The notes: generated by a model from the sequence alone, not told the origin. Shown: positions 1 through 8,407, counted from the stretch's first letter. The stretch is DNA of 41,472 nt from a filamentous cyanobacterium CCT1 (GCA_003017855.1 PYER01000025.1:1-41472), one strand, 5' to 3'. Program-made: numbers and translations.

Positions 1-107
1 CACTTGGCATTGCGGCAGCGATAGCGCTGTTTGCCTTCAGCACTTTTGCCATGTTTGACCGCATCGGTGGTGTGACAGCGGGGGCAACAGATGGGGTCTA
101 GGACCAT
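1..107 (-). CDS. IS1-like transposase, N-terminal part (runs off left edge)
   Basis: The minus-strand frame starts at ATG 107-105 and stays open to the window edge. It reads MVLDPICCPRCHTTDAVKHG, then a GKQRYRC segment. The Cys pairs (CCPRC, then CRNAKC) form the zinc-finger head typical of IS1-family InsA/transposase proteins, which bind the element ends. Only 35 residues are visible, so the catalytic part is outside the window. Family placement rests on the zinc-finger pattern and is an inference. Confidence 0.6.
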   Translation of the reverse strand, partial: MVLDPICCPRCHTTDAVKHGKSAEGKQRYRCRNAK

Positions 108-171
108 AGGAAAACCTGAGGATAGACATTCCTATACTATTTTGCCTGTTCCACAGGTCTAGAACATTACC
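108..171 (-). mobile_element. Probable terminal segment of the IS1-like element
   Basis: Read on the minus strand from 171, the sequence begins GGTAATGTTCTAGACC and leads into the transposase start at 107. IS1-family ends usually begin with GGT, and the spacing from end to start codon fits. The opposite end is outside the window, so no terminal inverted-repeat match or target duplication can be checked. Confidence 0.4.
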
Positions 172-286
172 ATAGCTGGCATGGCTAAGTTGTAGCCGGG
201 TGCTCTAATGTGAGAAATGTGAGACAGCAGAGAGAATTGCACACAACGGAATAAAAGTAGTTCACGTTTAGTTCACGGCAGGTCAT

Positions 287-1111
287 GTGATGCTCCAAAA
301 ATCGCTGACGATTGAAGCTATCAGTGAACGGTTGAAGGCTGGCAGGATTGGTGTTCGTGTTTACGCCCGAGGTGCCCGGCAGGAAAAGCTGAGCTTGCGA
401 GCAGTGTTACCTCCTAAACCTGGTAGTAAGCGACAAAAGCCCTATCAGCAGTATCTCAGCCTGGACGTCTACGCTAACCCTACAGGCTTGGAAGTTTGCA
501 GAGTCTAAGACAAAACGCATCGGTGGGTTACTCGATCGGAAGCGGTTTGAATGGGATACGCTTACCCAGGAGGTTGATCGCAGTAAAGAGACTTGTGGCT
601 ATTGGATCGAGAAATTCCGGCAAGACTGGCTAAAGTCTCAGGCAGGTGACAAGGAGGCGATCGCCCTCAGATGGAAGGAACAATTTTGGTATCCAGCATT
701 TAATGGCTTACTCCAGAACGCAAGCTCACAGCAGACTTGCTTGAGCAGACTACTTTGAGGTGGAAGCCTAATAGCCGGAGCTTACAGATTGGTTGCCAGA
801 AGTTGCAACGGCTAGCCGACTTTGCGGGTATCGGATGCAATCTCAGGTCAAAACAGGGCAACTATAGCTTGAGTAAAGTAGTTCGCAATATTTCACCTGA
901 TGATCAGATTATTGCGGTTACAGACAATATTAGTAACCGGGGATGGCAATAGGTTGCAGGAACTATGGCAACCTATGGACCACGGGATCATGAAGCATTT
1001 TTGTGTGAAATTGCATACAAAGATGACGAAGGTGAATCATGGCCTATCGCACTCGTTCCTGATGCAACAAAGACAGGTAGCCGAGAAGTTTTTCCACTTC
1101 CGCGCTCATAG
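287..1111 (+). pseudogene. Decayed cyanobacterial site-specific integrase (tyrosine recombinase), N-terminal and middle part
   Basis: The first frame (287-508) gives a start like SERLKAGRIGVRVYARG and a PPKPGSKRQKPYQQYLSL segment, the usual head of cyanobacterial phage-type integrases. The reading then moves one frame at about 488 (WKFAESKTKRIGGLLDRKRF) and returns near 710-720 (KLTADLLEQTTLRW). An in-frame TAG at 950-952 replaces the codon after NRGWQ, and the same frame continues as VAGTMATYGPRDHEAFL to a stop at 1109-1111. The conserved Arg/His/Tyr catalytic half is absent, so the protein cannot act as a recombinase. It marks an old integration event at this end of the accessory region. 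Confidence 0.7.
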
Positions 1112-1194
1112 GTGAACACCGGAACCTTATAAATATCACAAAACCAAAGATTACCGCTCGTCTTAGGCTCTGAACTTGGTCGTTAGCTTGCAAC

Positions 1195-1461
1195 TTATTT
1201 GAATGTTGGATAGGCTTGCAGCGCCGTCTGAACAACTTGTAGGAGTTCCATGCGACTGGCTCCGCTTGCTGCTCGCCCGGACAGGCCAAAGTTGACCGTG
1301 AGAACAAAGCGGGCAAGGACTGCAGGGTCGGTATCAGGCGGCAAGTCTCCCTCAAATATTGCCCGCTCGAAGCGATCGCGGATAGCAACCTCATCTGCCG
1401 CGCGGCGTTTTACCAATTCCTGATGGCGCAGATCGTCTGGATCTGTACAGGCGAACAGACT
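1195..1461 (-). pseudogene. TetR-family regulator, C-terminal fragment
   Basis: Minus-strand frame ending at the stop 1197-1195. The segment from SLFACTDPDDLRHQELVKRR through FVLTVNFGLSGRAASGAS to LLQVVQTALQAYPTFK matches the ligand-binding C-terminal half of AcrR/TetR regulators. The N-terminal helix-turn-helix is missing. The homology stops at about 1461, where an AraC 3' end on the other strand begins. This is a truncated, non-DNA-binding relic. Confidence 0.6.
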
Positions 1462-1467
1462 CTGTAC

Positions 1468-1509
1468 TTTGAGCGACTTACTGGAGTAACACCAAAACAG
1501 GTTCGCTAA
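1468..1509 (+). pseudogene. AraC-family regulator, last 13 codons only
   Basis: The frame reads FERLTGVTPKQVR and a TAA stop at 1507-1509. It matches the end of the intact AraC gene at 7375-8262 (FKRHTGMTPKQVR). Nothing of the rest of the gene remains. The tail is followed by the same downstream repeat module seen after the other AraC copies, which is why this short fragment can be recognised. Confidence 0.6.
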
Positions 1510-1515
1510 TGACCT

Positions 1516-1582
1516 AAGAATCTGATAAATCACCATAAGAATCTGAAAGAGATCGAGTCTTGGAACCCATCAAACTTAAGTT
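1516..1582 (+). promoter_or_regulatory. AraC-linked operator module, copy 1
   Basis: Two exact AAGAATCTG direct repeats lie at 1516-1524 and 1537-1545, 21 bp apart. AACTTAAGTT follows at 1573-1582, 36 bp after the second repeat. Repeats two helical turns apart are the usual site geometry for AraC-type activators. The same layout recurs after three other AraC copies. The likely target here is the AKR gene at 1776. Function is inferred from conservation. Confidence 0.55.
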
Positions 1583-1628
1583 AAATCAAACGGGAATTCG
1601 ACGCGGCGTTCATTAGGAGATTTCAAGG

Positions 1629-1700
1629 CCTTATGTCACCGTCATTCAAGAAAGCTCTGCACCCATTGATCTCTACTCCGACGATCTTGGAACAGGCCAA
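1629..1700 (+). pseudogene. Alpha/beta hydrolase, N-terminal remnant
   Basis: The 24 codons read PYVTVIQESSAPIDLYSDDL, then GTGQ. They match the first residues of the intact hydrolase at 32910 (PYITVGQENSANIDIYYEDL). The start codon is changed (AAG in its place) and homology ends at about 1700, before the oxyanion-hole region. It is a relic of a gene once sited downstream of the operator module. Confidence 0.55.
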
Positions 1701-1775
1701 CGGAGTAAATCATGTTCTTGGCGAAGCCGAACAGAGGCTACATGACCAACGGCCTGGGAACCTAGAGGAGAAGAG

Positions 1776-2813
1776 ATGACTAATCAGATTGGGAAAATGC
1801 CCATGCGCAAGCTGGGCAACAGCGGCCTGTTCGTATCTGAACTCTGCTTTGGTGCCATGACGTTTGGGGGCACCGATGGCATATGGGGGCAGGTCGGCAA
1901 GCTCGGGCAAGACGAGGCCGATGTCCTGGTCAAGTCAGCCCTCGAATTAGGCATCAATTTCTTTGACACGGCCAATGCTTACGCTGACGGTCGAAGCGAG
2001 AAGATACTCGGTCAGTCGCTGCGTACTCTCGGGGTGCCGAGGGATGACGTTGTGATCGCCACTAAGGTGGCCTCTGCCATGGGCGAAGGGCCAAACAGGC
2101 AAGGCACCTCACGCCGTCACATCCTGAGCGAGTGCCGTGCAAGTCTGCAACGGCTCGGCCTGGAGCATATCGACCTCTATCAGATCCACGCCTTCGACCC
2201 TTCGACGCCGATCGAGGAGACGCTCGAAGCTCTAGACGTCCTCGTTCGCGCTGGGGATGTCCGCTATATCGGCCTGTCGAACTGGGCCGCCTGGCAGGTT
2301 ATGAAGGCACTGGGGATCGGTAGGGCCCGGGGTCTCGCACCCATCGTCTCGCTGCAGGCCTATTACACGTTGGTAGGCCGGGACCTGGAGCGCGAGATCG
2401 TCCCAATGCTGACCTCCGAGCAGGTTGGCCTATTGGTCTGGAGTCCCCTGGCCGGTGGCTACCTAACAGGAAAATATTCCGAGGGCGGTGACGGCGCGGG
2501 CGGCAGGCTCAAGGAGCTGAATTTTCCGCCAATTGATCGCGGGCGGGGCGAACCGCTGATCGAAGTCCTCAGGACCATCGCGCACCGGCACGGTGCCACT
2601 ACGGGCCAGATCGCCATCGCCTGGCTCCTGCATCAGCCGGTCGTAACCGCAGTCATTCTCGGCGTAAAGCGGGTCGAGCAACTTGCTGAGAACGTGCGGG
2701 CAACCAGCATCCAGTTGGGTGATGACGACCTCGCGCAGCTGAATGCCGCCAGCAAGCTGCCGGTTGAATACCCCGGGTGGCTTTTGGATCCCCCAGGCGA
2801 TCGGCGTTCCTGA
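1776..2813 (+). CDS. Aldo/keto reductase family oxidoreductase
   Basis: The 345-residue protein is a typical cytosolic AKR (TIM barrel, NADPH-dependent carbonyl reduction). The catalytic tetrad is visible: Asp64 and Tyr69 in FFDTANAY, Lys97 in ATKVAS, His138 in YQIHAFD. The C-terminal IAWLLHQPVVTAVILGVK stretch is the NADP-binding part of the barrel. Length is normal for the aryl-alcohol-dehydrogenase-like branch. The ATG at 1776 follows GAGGAGAAGAG; an internal ATG at 1797 is possible but has no better site. The codons are richer in G and C than those of neighbouring genes, which suggests transfer. It lies downstream of operator module 1, so AraC-type induction is plausible. The substrate cannot be told. 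Confidence 0.88.
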   Translation: MTNQIGKMPMRKLGNSGLFVSELCFGAMTFGGTDGIWGQVGKLGQDEADVLVKSALELGINFFDTANAYADGRSEKILGQSLRTLGVPRDDVVIATKVASAMGEGPNRQGTSRRHILSECRASLQRLGLEHIDLYQIHAFDPSTPIEETLEALDVLVRAGDVRYIGLSNWAAWQVMKALGIGRARGLAPIVSLQAYYTLVGRDLEREIVPMLTSEQVGLLVWSPLAGGYLTGKYSEGGDGAGGRLKELNFPPIDRGRGEPLIEVLRTIAHRHGATTGQIAIAWLLHQPVVTAVILGVKRVEQLAENVRATSIQLGDDDLAQLNAASKLPVEYPGWLLDPPGDRRS

Positions 2814-2857
2814 CTGCGATCGCAGTGCAATGCCGAAACCTGTCCAGACCCCCAGAC

Positions 2858-3074
2858 TTCCACCAAACGCTCGGAACTTCACCCCACCAGTATTTGATCT
2901 AACAGCGGGTGGAACGGGCAAAAGCGATGTTAGAGGGAACGGATTTGGCGATACGCGCTACGCACAGGCTACGCCAACGCAGACATCGCCCTAAAAGTCG
3001 GCTTCTCTAGTCAAAGTCATCTGACGCAACAATTTAAGCGTCTGACTGGGATGACGCTAAAACAGATTCGCTAA
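2858..3074 (+). pseudogene. AraC-family regulator, broken C-terminal HTH fragment
   Basis: The frame reads FHQTLGTSPHQYLI, an in-frame TAA at 2900-2902 (CAA in the intact copy), QRVERAKAMLEGTDLAI, then a 25-bp insertion at 2953-2977. It resumes in another frame as ADIALKVGFSSQSHLTQQ and ends KQIR with a TAA at 3072-3074. It aligns with the second half of the AraC gene at 7375-8262. The sensor domain and most of the first HTH are missing. The stop and the frame-breaking insertion show it is dead. Confidence 0.65.
2953..2977 (+). repeat. 25-bp insertion resembling a cyanobacterial small dispersed repeat
   Basis: Compared with the intact AraC gene, 25 extra bases (starting ACGCGCTACGCACAGG) split what would be GCGATCGC between T and C. 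The AraC copy at 28417 carries a different 25-bp insertion at the same point. Size and CTACGC-rich content fit the 21-27-nt small dispersed repeats described in Nostoc-type genomes. Confidence 0.5.
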
Positions 3075-3080
3075 CAGCAT

Positions 3081-3147
3081 AAGAATCTGACAAACCGTTA
3101 TAGGAATCTGGAAGAACTTGAGTATTAGAACTCACTAAACTCAAGTT
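3081..3147 (+). promoter_or_regulatory. AraC-linked operator module, copy 2
   Basis: AAGAATCTG at 3081-3089 and AGGAATCTG at 3102-3110 are 21 bp apart. AACTCAAGTT at 3138-3147 starts 36 bp after the second. The geometry is the same as in copies 1 and 3. The module starts just after the AraC relic's stop codon and precedes the Atu4866-type lipoprotein gene. Confidence 0.55.
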
Positions 3148-3399
3148 AGCTACTCATCGATAGTGGATATCACAAATCAGCTTGAGTGCAACAGTCTCTG
3201 ACGGCGGTTCGACGATCAGATGCCATCTCTGCAATTAGATGTTATCAATCGAGGCGCAGTCTTCGCAGCTATCAGGCTACAAACATTCAGTTCGGACAGG
3301 CGAGAATGACGCATTTACACCACGGTTTGATGATTCACAACGTGAATTAAGTATCAAACCATATTGAGACAAAGTAGGTCTTGTATAAAAGCAAAAACG

Positions 3400-3837
3400 A
3401 TGCCCAAACCATTGGTAGCAATGATCAGCTTGGGAGCTTTTGCATTGATAGGTTGTACTTCTCAATCTACGGCAGATGCCCCTATAGCAGAATCATCCGT
3501 AGAAGCTTCTGCTCTTGAATCTTCAGTGGCCCTATCTCCTCAAACCTTTAATAATCGCCAAACTATGAATCCAAACCAAGTTAATACGGCAGCCTCCCAA
3601 ACCAGTAATCCTTATATCGGAATGTGGGTCACGGAAGATGGCTATATTCGCCATGAGCTTCTGCCCAACAACCGTTACGACGAAGCTCGCGGCGATAGAG
3701 AGAGCGCGTACCAGGGGCGATATGAAATCACAGGAAATCGCATTAACTATTGGGACGATACCGGATTTACCGCCAATGGCGAGTTTCGTGACGGCTTACT
3801 TTATCACGGCGGCTATATTTTTTATCGAGAAAGATGA
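3400..3837 (+). CDS. Lipoprotein with Atu4866-type domain
   Basis: From ATG 3400 the protein is 145 residues. It has a lipoprotein signal (positive start MPKP, hydrophobic stretch, lipobox ALIGC), a Ser/Ala-rich linker to about residue 70, and a compact C-terminal domain. That domain reads YIGMWVTEDGYIRHELLPN, later YQGRYEITG, then DDTGFTANGEFRDG and LYHGG, the pattern of the Atu4866 family. The family's biochemical role is unknown, though members often sit beside oxidoreductase genes, as here. The upstream in-frame codons from 3364 lack a signal, so 3400 is preferred. The lipobox points to attachment at the membrane. Confidence 0.75.
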   Translation: MPKPLVAMISLGAFALIGCTSQSTADAPIAESSVEASALESSVALSPQTFNNRQTMNPNQVNTAASQTSNPYIGMWVTEDGYIRHELLPNNRYDEARGDRESAYQGRYEITGNRINYWDDTGFTANGEFRDGLLYHGGYIFYRER

Positions 3838-3908
3838 GCTTGTCAGCCCATTGAGCAGCCCATGACAGTGGAAAAAGTGTCTGTTGGGGACAGTAGACCC
3901 GACTAGAA

Positions 3909-4040
3909 CACTACACCTGGTATTTCACAATACAGGACGGCAAAGCAGTCAAAGCGATCGCCTTTTTGGACAGGCAAGAGTTCAACGATTTTTGGACGAG
4001 AGTTTCATCAAAAAACTATTGCTGGTTGTCAGATTACTGA
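3909..4040 (+). pseudogene. NTF2/SnoaL-like protein, C-terminal remnant
   Basis: The frame reads HYTWYFTIQDGKAVKAIAFL, then DRQEFNDFWTRVS, to TGA at 4038-4040. This is the last beta-strand pair of SnoaL-like/ketosteroid-isomerase-related proteins. No start or N-terminal half precedes it. A matching N-terminal scrap of this sort of protein lies at 32688-32741, so the family has been lost piecemeal in both redox clusters. Confidence 0.45.
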
Positions 4041-4079
4041 GCTAGAGAGACTTCCTCAACTTTAACAAGGAGAACAATC

Positions 4080-4844
4080 ATGACAAACAACACGAAGATC
4101 GCCTTGGTCACAGGAGCAAGCCGAGGCCTAGGCAGAAATACGGCTTTGGCCCTTGCTAAAAAAGGGACTGATGTAATCGTGACCTATCGCAGCAGCGAGG
4201 CAGAGGCAAGTAGCGTTGTCTCTGAGATTGCAGCAATGGGTGGTAAAGCCGCTGCCCTGCAATTAGACGCTTCCAGCACAAAACCCTTTGATGAATTTGC
4301 GGCACAGGTCAAACAGACGCTTCAAGACAAGTGGCAGACCGAGCAGTTTGATTTTCTGATAAACAATGCAGGAATTGGGATCTATAAGCCCTTTACTGAA
4401 ACCACCGAGGACGATTTTGATCAATTGATGAACCTTCAATTCAAGGGCGTTTTCTTTCTCACTCAAAAGCTGTTGCCGCTGCTCAAGGACGGTGGACGAA
4501 TTGTGAATCTTTCGTCAGGTCTTGCCCGTTTTACGCTGCCGGGCTACTCAGCCTATGCCAGCATGAAAGGCGCGATCGAGGTGCTGACTCGATATATGGC
4601 CAAAGAACTAGGAGACAGACAGATTGCCGTCAATGTGGTGGCTCCGGGCGCGATCGAGACAGATTTTGCGGGCGGTGCAGTGCGGGACAATCCAGAAATC
4701 AACAACTTCCTCGCTTCGCAAACCGCGTTAGGTCGCGTAGGGCTTCCTGATGATATTGGCGGGGCGATCGCATCTTTGCTTTCTGAAGACAACCGCTGGG
4801 TAAATGCTCAGAGAATTGAAGTTTCTGGCGGTATGTTTCTTTAA
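4080..4844 (+). CDS. SDR family oxidoreductase
   Basis: The 254-residue classical short-chain dehydrogenase has the cofactor motif TGASRGLG at residues 11-18, the NNAG structural motif, Ser in VNLSSG near residue 146, and Tyr159/Lys163 in YASMK. An Arg or Tyr-Arg after beta-2 (VTYRSS) suggests NADP preference. RBS AAGGAG lies 9 bases before the ATG. It is the first of a same-strand row of NAD(P)-binding proteins (4894, 5662, 6572) with short gaps, so co-transcription is likely. Substrate unknown. Confidence 0.9.
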   Translation: MTNNTKIALVTGASRGLGRNTALALAKKGTDVIVTYRSSEAEASSVVSEIAAMGGKAAALQLDASSTKPFDEFAAQVKQTLQDKWQTEQFDFLINNAGIGIYKPFTETTEDDFDQLMNLQFKGVFFLTQKLLPLLKDGGRIVNLSSGLARFTLPGYSAYASMKGAIEVLTRYMAKELGDRQIAVNVVAPGAIETDFAGGAVRDNPEINNFLASQTALGRVGLPDDIGGAIASLLSEDNRWVNAQRIEVSGGMFL

Positions 4845-4893
4845 TTCACGCTGACTAAAACCCAAGGAAACTCAAATAAAAGGAAAACCCACC

Positions 4894-5632
4894 ATGTTGA
4901 ATGTAGAAAACAAAGTGATTGTTATCACCGGAGCCAGTAGCGGTATTGGCGAAGCTACCGCGAAGCTGCTCGCCCAAAATGGTGCAAAAGTCGTTTTAGG
5001 GGCACGGCGGATAGACAAGCTAGAGAAGCTAGCCAAGGAGATTCATGCATCCGGTGGCACAGCAGAATTCAAAGCGGTCGATGTCACCGATCGCGACGAT
5101 GTGAAAGCATTTGTTGAGTTTGCCAAAGACAAATTTGGTCGCGTCGATGTCATCTTTAACAATGCAGGCGTGATACCCCTTATCTCCGATGAATGCCCTG
5201 AAAGTCGAGGAATGGGACAACATGATCAACGTGAATATTCAGGGCGTGTTGAATGGTATCGCGGCGGCGCTGCCAATTATGGAAGCGCAGGGCAGCGGGC
5301 AAATCATCAATACTGCGTCCATTGGTGCCCATGTGGTAGTCCCCAATGCAGCAGTTTACTGTGCAACCAAGTATGCGGTTTGGGCAATTTCTGAAGGGCT
5401 GCGGCAGGAATCACAAACTATTCGCGTCACCATCATATCCCCGGGTGTCGTTGACACTGAGCTTGGCTCCGATATCACCGATGAGTCATCCAAAGGCTTG
5501 CTAAAAGAATTTCGCAAAACTGCCCTTGCCTCAGAGGCGATCGCCAGAGCCGTCTTATATGCAGTGTCTCATCCGGACGATGTTGATGTCAATGAAGTGA
5601 TTGTCCGCCCGATCCGACAGACGATGATGTAA
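4894..5632 (+). pseudogene. SDR family oxidoreductase, single-base frameshift
   Basis: The first frame from ATG 4894 gives TGASSGIG at residues 12-19 and NNAGVIPL, then derails. From about 5183 the next frame continues correctly as SPMNALKVEEWDNMINVNIQ, with the YCATK active site and a normal C-terminus at 5632. One extra A at about 5182 (CCCCTT-A-TCTCC) accounts for the shift. Both halves are otherwise well kept, so the break is recent or a sequencing error. If the base were removed, the product would be about 245 residues, a normal SDR length. Confidence 0.8.
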
Positions 5633-5661
5633 ACACACTATGGAGCCAAGAGGAAAATCCT

Positions 5662-6540
5662 GTGTATGTAGTTTTCGGTGCGACTGGACAGACGGGTTCT
5701 GCGGTTGCTGACGCTTTGCTTGAGAAAAATCAGTTGGTGCGGGTCGTTTTGCGCTCGGACAAAACCGCCGCCGCTTGGCGGGCGAGAGGCGCGGACGTTG
5801 CTTTTGCGGATCTCAGCGATTTAGCAGCGATGACCCATGCGATGCAGAATGCGGACGCTGTTTACGCGATGAATCCGCCTGCCTACAACGTCGCCAATAT
5901 GTTTGCGGTGGCGAGAGGAATCGGTGAGCGTTACTTCACTGCCATCAAAAATTCTGGCGCGCAGAAAGTCGTGTTGCTGTCTTCGATCGGCTCACAACAC
6001 GCCTCAGGCACAGGAAACATTTTGACGACGCACATTTTAGAGACAATTTTTGGCGATTTGGAAATCCCCGTTGCTTTTTTGCGAGCATCGGCGTTTATGG
6101 AAAATTGGGGTAGCGTGGCGAAGGTTGCCGCTGAGCAAGGCATTTTGCCGAGCTTCTATACACCGCTTGAGCGCAAGATTCCGATGGTGTGCGCCGCCGA
6201 TATCGGACGTGCCGTTGCCCAAGCGATGACCGCAGATTGGACGGGCAAACGCATCATCGAACTGCACGGCGCAGCAGATTATTCGCCAAACGATGTCGCC
6301 GCCGCTTTTGCCGCCGTTCTCGGACGCGACGTACAGGCTGTCGCTGTCCCCGAAAGCGAGCGGCAGGCAACGATCGCCAACTTCGGCTTTTCGCCTGAAG
6401 CTGTCAACAGCTACAGCGAGATGTTGCGCGGCTTTAATTCTGGTCACATTGTTTTTGAAGGGGGAAGCCACGTTCAAACTGTCAGGGGGCAAACGATGAT
6501 TTCAGATGCCGTCGGCAAACTGATCGAAGCACAAGATTGA
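5662..6540 (+). CDS. NmrA-like NAD(P)-binding protein (atypical SDR)
   Basis: The 292-residue protein opens with YVVFGATGQTGSAV, the GxxGxxG nucleotide-binding motif of atypical SDRs. It continues with VVLLSSIGSQHASGTG and the FLRASAFMENW segment seen in NmrA/quinone-oxidoreductase-2 type proteins. It lacks the classical YxxxK. Members sense NADP or reduce quinones; which applies here is not visible. The start is GTG 5662, preceded by AAGAGGAAAA. It lies 29 bp after the frameshifted SDR and 31 bp before the next, so it is probably in the same operon. Confidence 0.8.
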   Translation: MYVVFGATGQTGSAVADALLEKNQLVRVVLRSDKTAAAWRARGADVAFADLSDLAAMTHAMQNADAVYAMNPPAYNVANMFAVARGIGERYFTAIKNSGAQKVVLLSSIGSQHASGTGNILTTHILETIFGDLEIPVAFLRASAFMENWGSVAKVAAEQGILPSFYTPLERKIPMVCAADIGRAVAQAMTADWTGKRIIELHGAADYSPNDVAAAFAAVLGRDVQAVAVPESERQATIANFGFSPEAVNSYSEMLRGFNSGHIVFEGGSHVQTVRGQTMISDAVGKLIEAQD

Positions 6541-6571
6541 ATCAAACATTTCACCCATAAAGGAGTCCACC

Positions 6572-6982
6572 ATGACGACCACACTTGCAGGCAAAGTTGC
6601 ACTGGTTACGGGCGGTTCACGCGGATTAGGCGCGGCGATCGCCAAACGTCTCGCTCACGATGGGGCAGACGTTGCGCTCACCTACAGCAGTTCGCCCCAA
6701 AAAGCTGATCAGGTGGTTCGGGATATTGAAGCAACCGGGGGAAAAGCGCTGGCCATTCGGGCTGATAGTGCTGATGTAGATGCGGTAAAACACGCCGTCG
6801 CTGAGACTGCTAACACCCTCGGTCGTCTCGACATTCTCGTCAACAATGCAGGCGTTGCGGCTCTAGCACCAATTGACCAGTTCTCGATGAAAGTCTTCCC
6901 CATGACCACCAAGGATGCAACGCCCATCAAAGTGGTGACGATGGACATTGATCCAGTCGGTTACAAACCAGCATTTCATTGA
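6572..6982 (+). pseudogene. Truncated SDR oxidoreductase with foreign tail
   Basis: A strong RBS (AAAGGAG) precedes ATG 6572. The first ~105 residues are a normal SDR: TGGSRGLG cofactor motif at 14-21, LTYSSS, NNAGVAALAPIDQFS. After about 6882 the sequence no longer resembles an SDR and ends with about 30 residues (MKVFPMTTKDATPIKVV and so on) of unknown origin. The Ser and YxxxK catalytic residues are missing, so the product cannot be an active reductase. A deletion joining two genes is the simplest explanation. Confidence 0.65.
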
Positions 6983-6992
6983 GAATGAGCCC

Positions 6993-7175
6993 ATGACGCG
7001 TTCAGTATCACAATGCAGGAATGATCCTGAGTATGAGATTACACTTCAGCCTGATTCTCTCTGTGACTCTCCAATTAATGATGCCCTGATTGCGATCGCG
7101 CAAGAAGTCGCTGAATTGCTCAAACAATCTTATCTAGCACAAGCTGATGAAATCGACAGCATAGAAAATCAATAG
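6993..7175 (+). CDS. Small conserved protein of unknown function (copy A)
   Basis: ATG 6993 gives 60 residues beginning MTRSVSQCRND, with a core NDALIAIAQEVAELLKQSY and an acidic end. I do not recognise a family. A second, frameshifted version is at 26159-26333 (MTHLL start, core NHALIAIAQEV, acidic end QTDEIETGE). That two-locus conservation, including the ATGACGC start, argues that it is a real gene. The core could form an amphipathic helix. Copy B overlaps the start of an SDR gene by ATGA, so a role linked to the oxidoreductases is possible. Confidence 0.5.
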   Translation: MTRSVSQCRNDPEYEITLQPDSLCDSPINDALIAIAQEVAELLKQSYLAQADEIDSIENQ

Positions 7176-7374
7176 TCGGAAGCAATTTTGTTGAATAAAT
7201 GATCAGCGGCTGATTAAAAAAGTCTGTCTAAAGAGAGAAGCGTTGTTTACTAGCTTGTGAATCGATGCGCCAGTTATTGCCTTGGGTTCCTAACTGGTAG
7301 ACGCTTTTGTTCCGGCAGAGTCAGGCTGAGAGGTGTTATTTTGTAACTGCAAGCAATCGGTGAGAGCAAGCCCC

Positions 7375-8262
7375 ATGGCCAGCAACCTGCTCAACTCGCT
7401 CGAACTCAGCCAACGGTTCAATAAACCACTGATGCTATCCAGTCGTCAAATGAACTGGAATGGCATTTTAATTGAGCAGTGTCAAAGCCCTATTTCAACC
7501 TATGAGGCAGAACTTCCGGCCCTCTCAGACCATTGGCTCAGCTTACACCTAGGGAATCCTACCCCTTTAATTCAGAAACGGGACGATCGACTGCATGAAT
7601 CAATCCTTCACGAAGGGGACAATCTCTTTGTCCCGGCTGGACAACCAAGCTACTGGCGTCAAGATAAAAGCGGTATCATCTGCGCTCCGCTATTCATTTG
7701 CTTAAAACCAGAACTGATTCAACAGGTTGCTGAAGCCTCTGATATTGATTCAAACCGGTTTGAACTTGCGCATAGTTTCGGTCAGCAAGATTCGCAACTT
7801 CACCAAATTGGCATGCTGCTGTTCGCTGAGTTGCGATCGGGTGGGGTAATGGGGAAACTCTATGCCGAATCACTTGCTCAAATTCTGGTGATTCATTTGC
7901 TGCGACACTATTCAAATGTTATACAACCAGTCGCAGCTCAAGATAGAAGCTTCACTCGCACGCAGCTTCAGCAGGCGATCGATTACATCCACACTTATCT
8001 AAATCGAGACTTATCCTTGGCTGAATTGGCGAGTGTTGTTAACATCAGCCCAACTTACTTTGCGAGTTTGTTTAAGCAAGAAATGGGAATTTCGCCCCAC
8101 CAATACGTAATTCGACAGCGCGTGGAACAGGCGAAGCTGATGCTATTGAAAACAAACTTGGCGATCGCAGACATTGCTCTGCAAGTCGGCTTCTCTAGTC
8201 AAAGTCATCTAACGCAACAGTTTAAGCGCCACACCGGAATGACACCCAAACAGGTTCGCTAA
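7375..8262 (+). CDS. AraC-family transcriptional regulator (intact copy)
   Basis: From ATG 7375 the protein is 295 residues. The N-terminal ~190 residues are a sensor domain without recognisable motif (LSSRQMNWNGILIEQCQSP, later LFVPAGQPSYW). The C-terminal ~100 residues are the double HTH: DLSLAELASVVNISPTYFAS, FKQEMGISPHQYV, then LAIADIALQVGFSSQSHLTQ and the closing GMTPKQVR. It likely activates oxidoreductase genes in response to a small molecule. In-frame codons from 7333 lack a better start. The downstream module at 8269 begins six bases after the stop. Three decayed relatives lie at 1468, 2858 and 28417; this is the only complete copy. Confidence 0.88.
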   Translation: MASNLLNSLELSQRFNKPLMLSSRQMNWNGILIEQCQSPISTYEAELPALSDHWLSLHLGNPTPLIQKRDDRLHESILHEGDNLFVPAGQPSYWRQDKSGIICAPLFICLKPELIQQVAEASDIDSNRFELAHSFGQQDSQLHQIGMLLFAELRSGGVMGKLYAESLAQILVIHLLRHYSNVIQPVAAQDRSFTRTQLQQAIDYIHTYLNRDLSLAELASVVNISPTYFASLFKQEMGISPHQYVIRQRVEQAKLMLLKTNLAIADIALQVGFSSQSHLTQQFKRHTGMTPKQVR

Positions 8263-8268
8263 AACCAT

Positions 8269-8335
8269 AGGAATCTAATAAATTACTGTAAGAATTTGAA
8301 AGAAGTTAAGCATTAAAACTCACTACACTCAAGTT
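8269..8335 (+). promoter_or_regulatory. AraC-linked operator module, copy 3
   Basis: AGGAATCTA at 8269-8277 and AAGAATTTG at 8290-8298 are 21 bp apart, and CACTCAAGTT at 8326-8335 begins 36 bp after the second. It follows the only intact AraC gene. The repeat halves are slightly diverged from copies 1 and 2, but spacing is exact. The gene now downstream (TetR at 8594) is GC-rich and may not be the original target. Confidence 0.55.
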
Positions 8336-8407
8336 AGCTAAGACAAAGACAATCTGTATAAAAGTACGTAACCATCGCCTAACAATCCTGTTAATAGGGC
8401 CGTTGCG

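Noticed and set aside
7200-7222. Terminator hairpin ATCAGC-G-GCTGAT after the small ORF
   Set aside because: The stem is short, the loop too tight and followed by A residues, not a T run.
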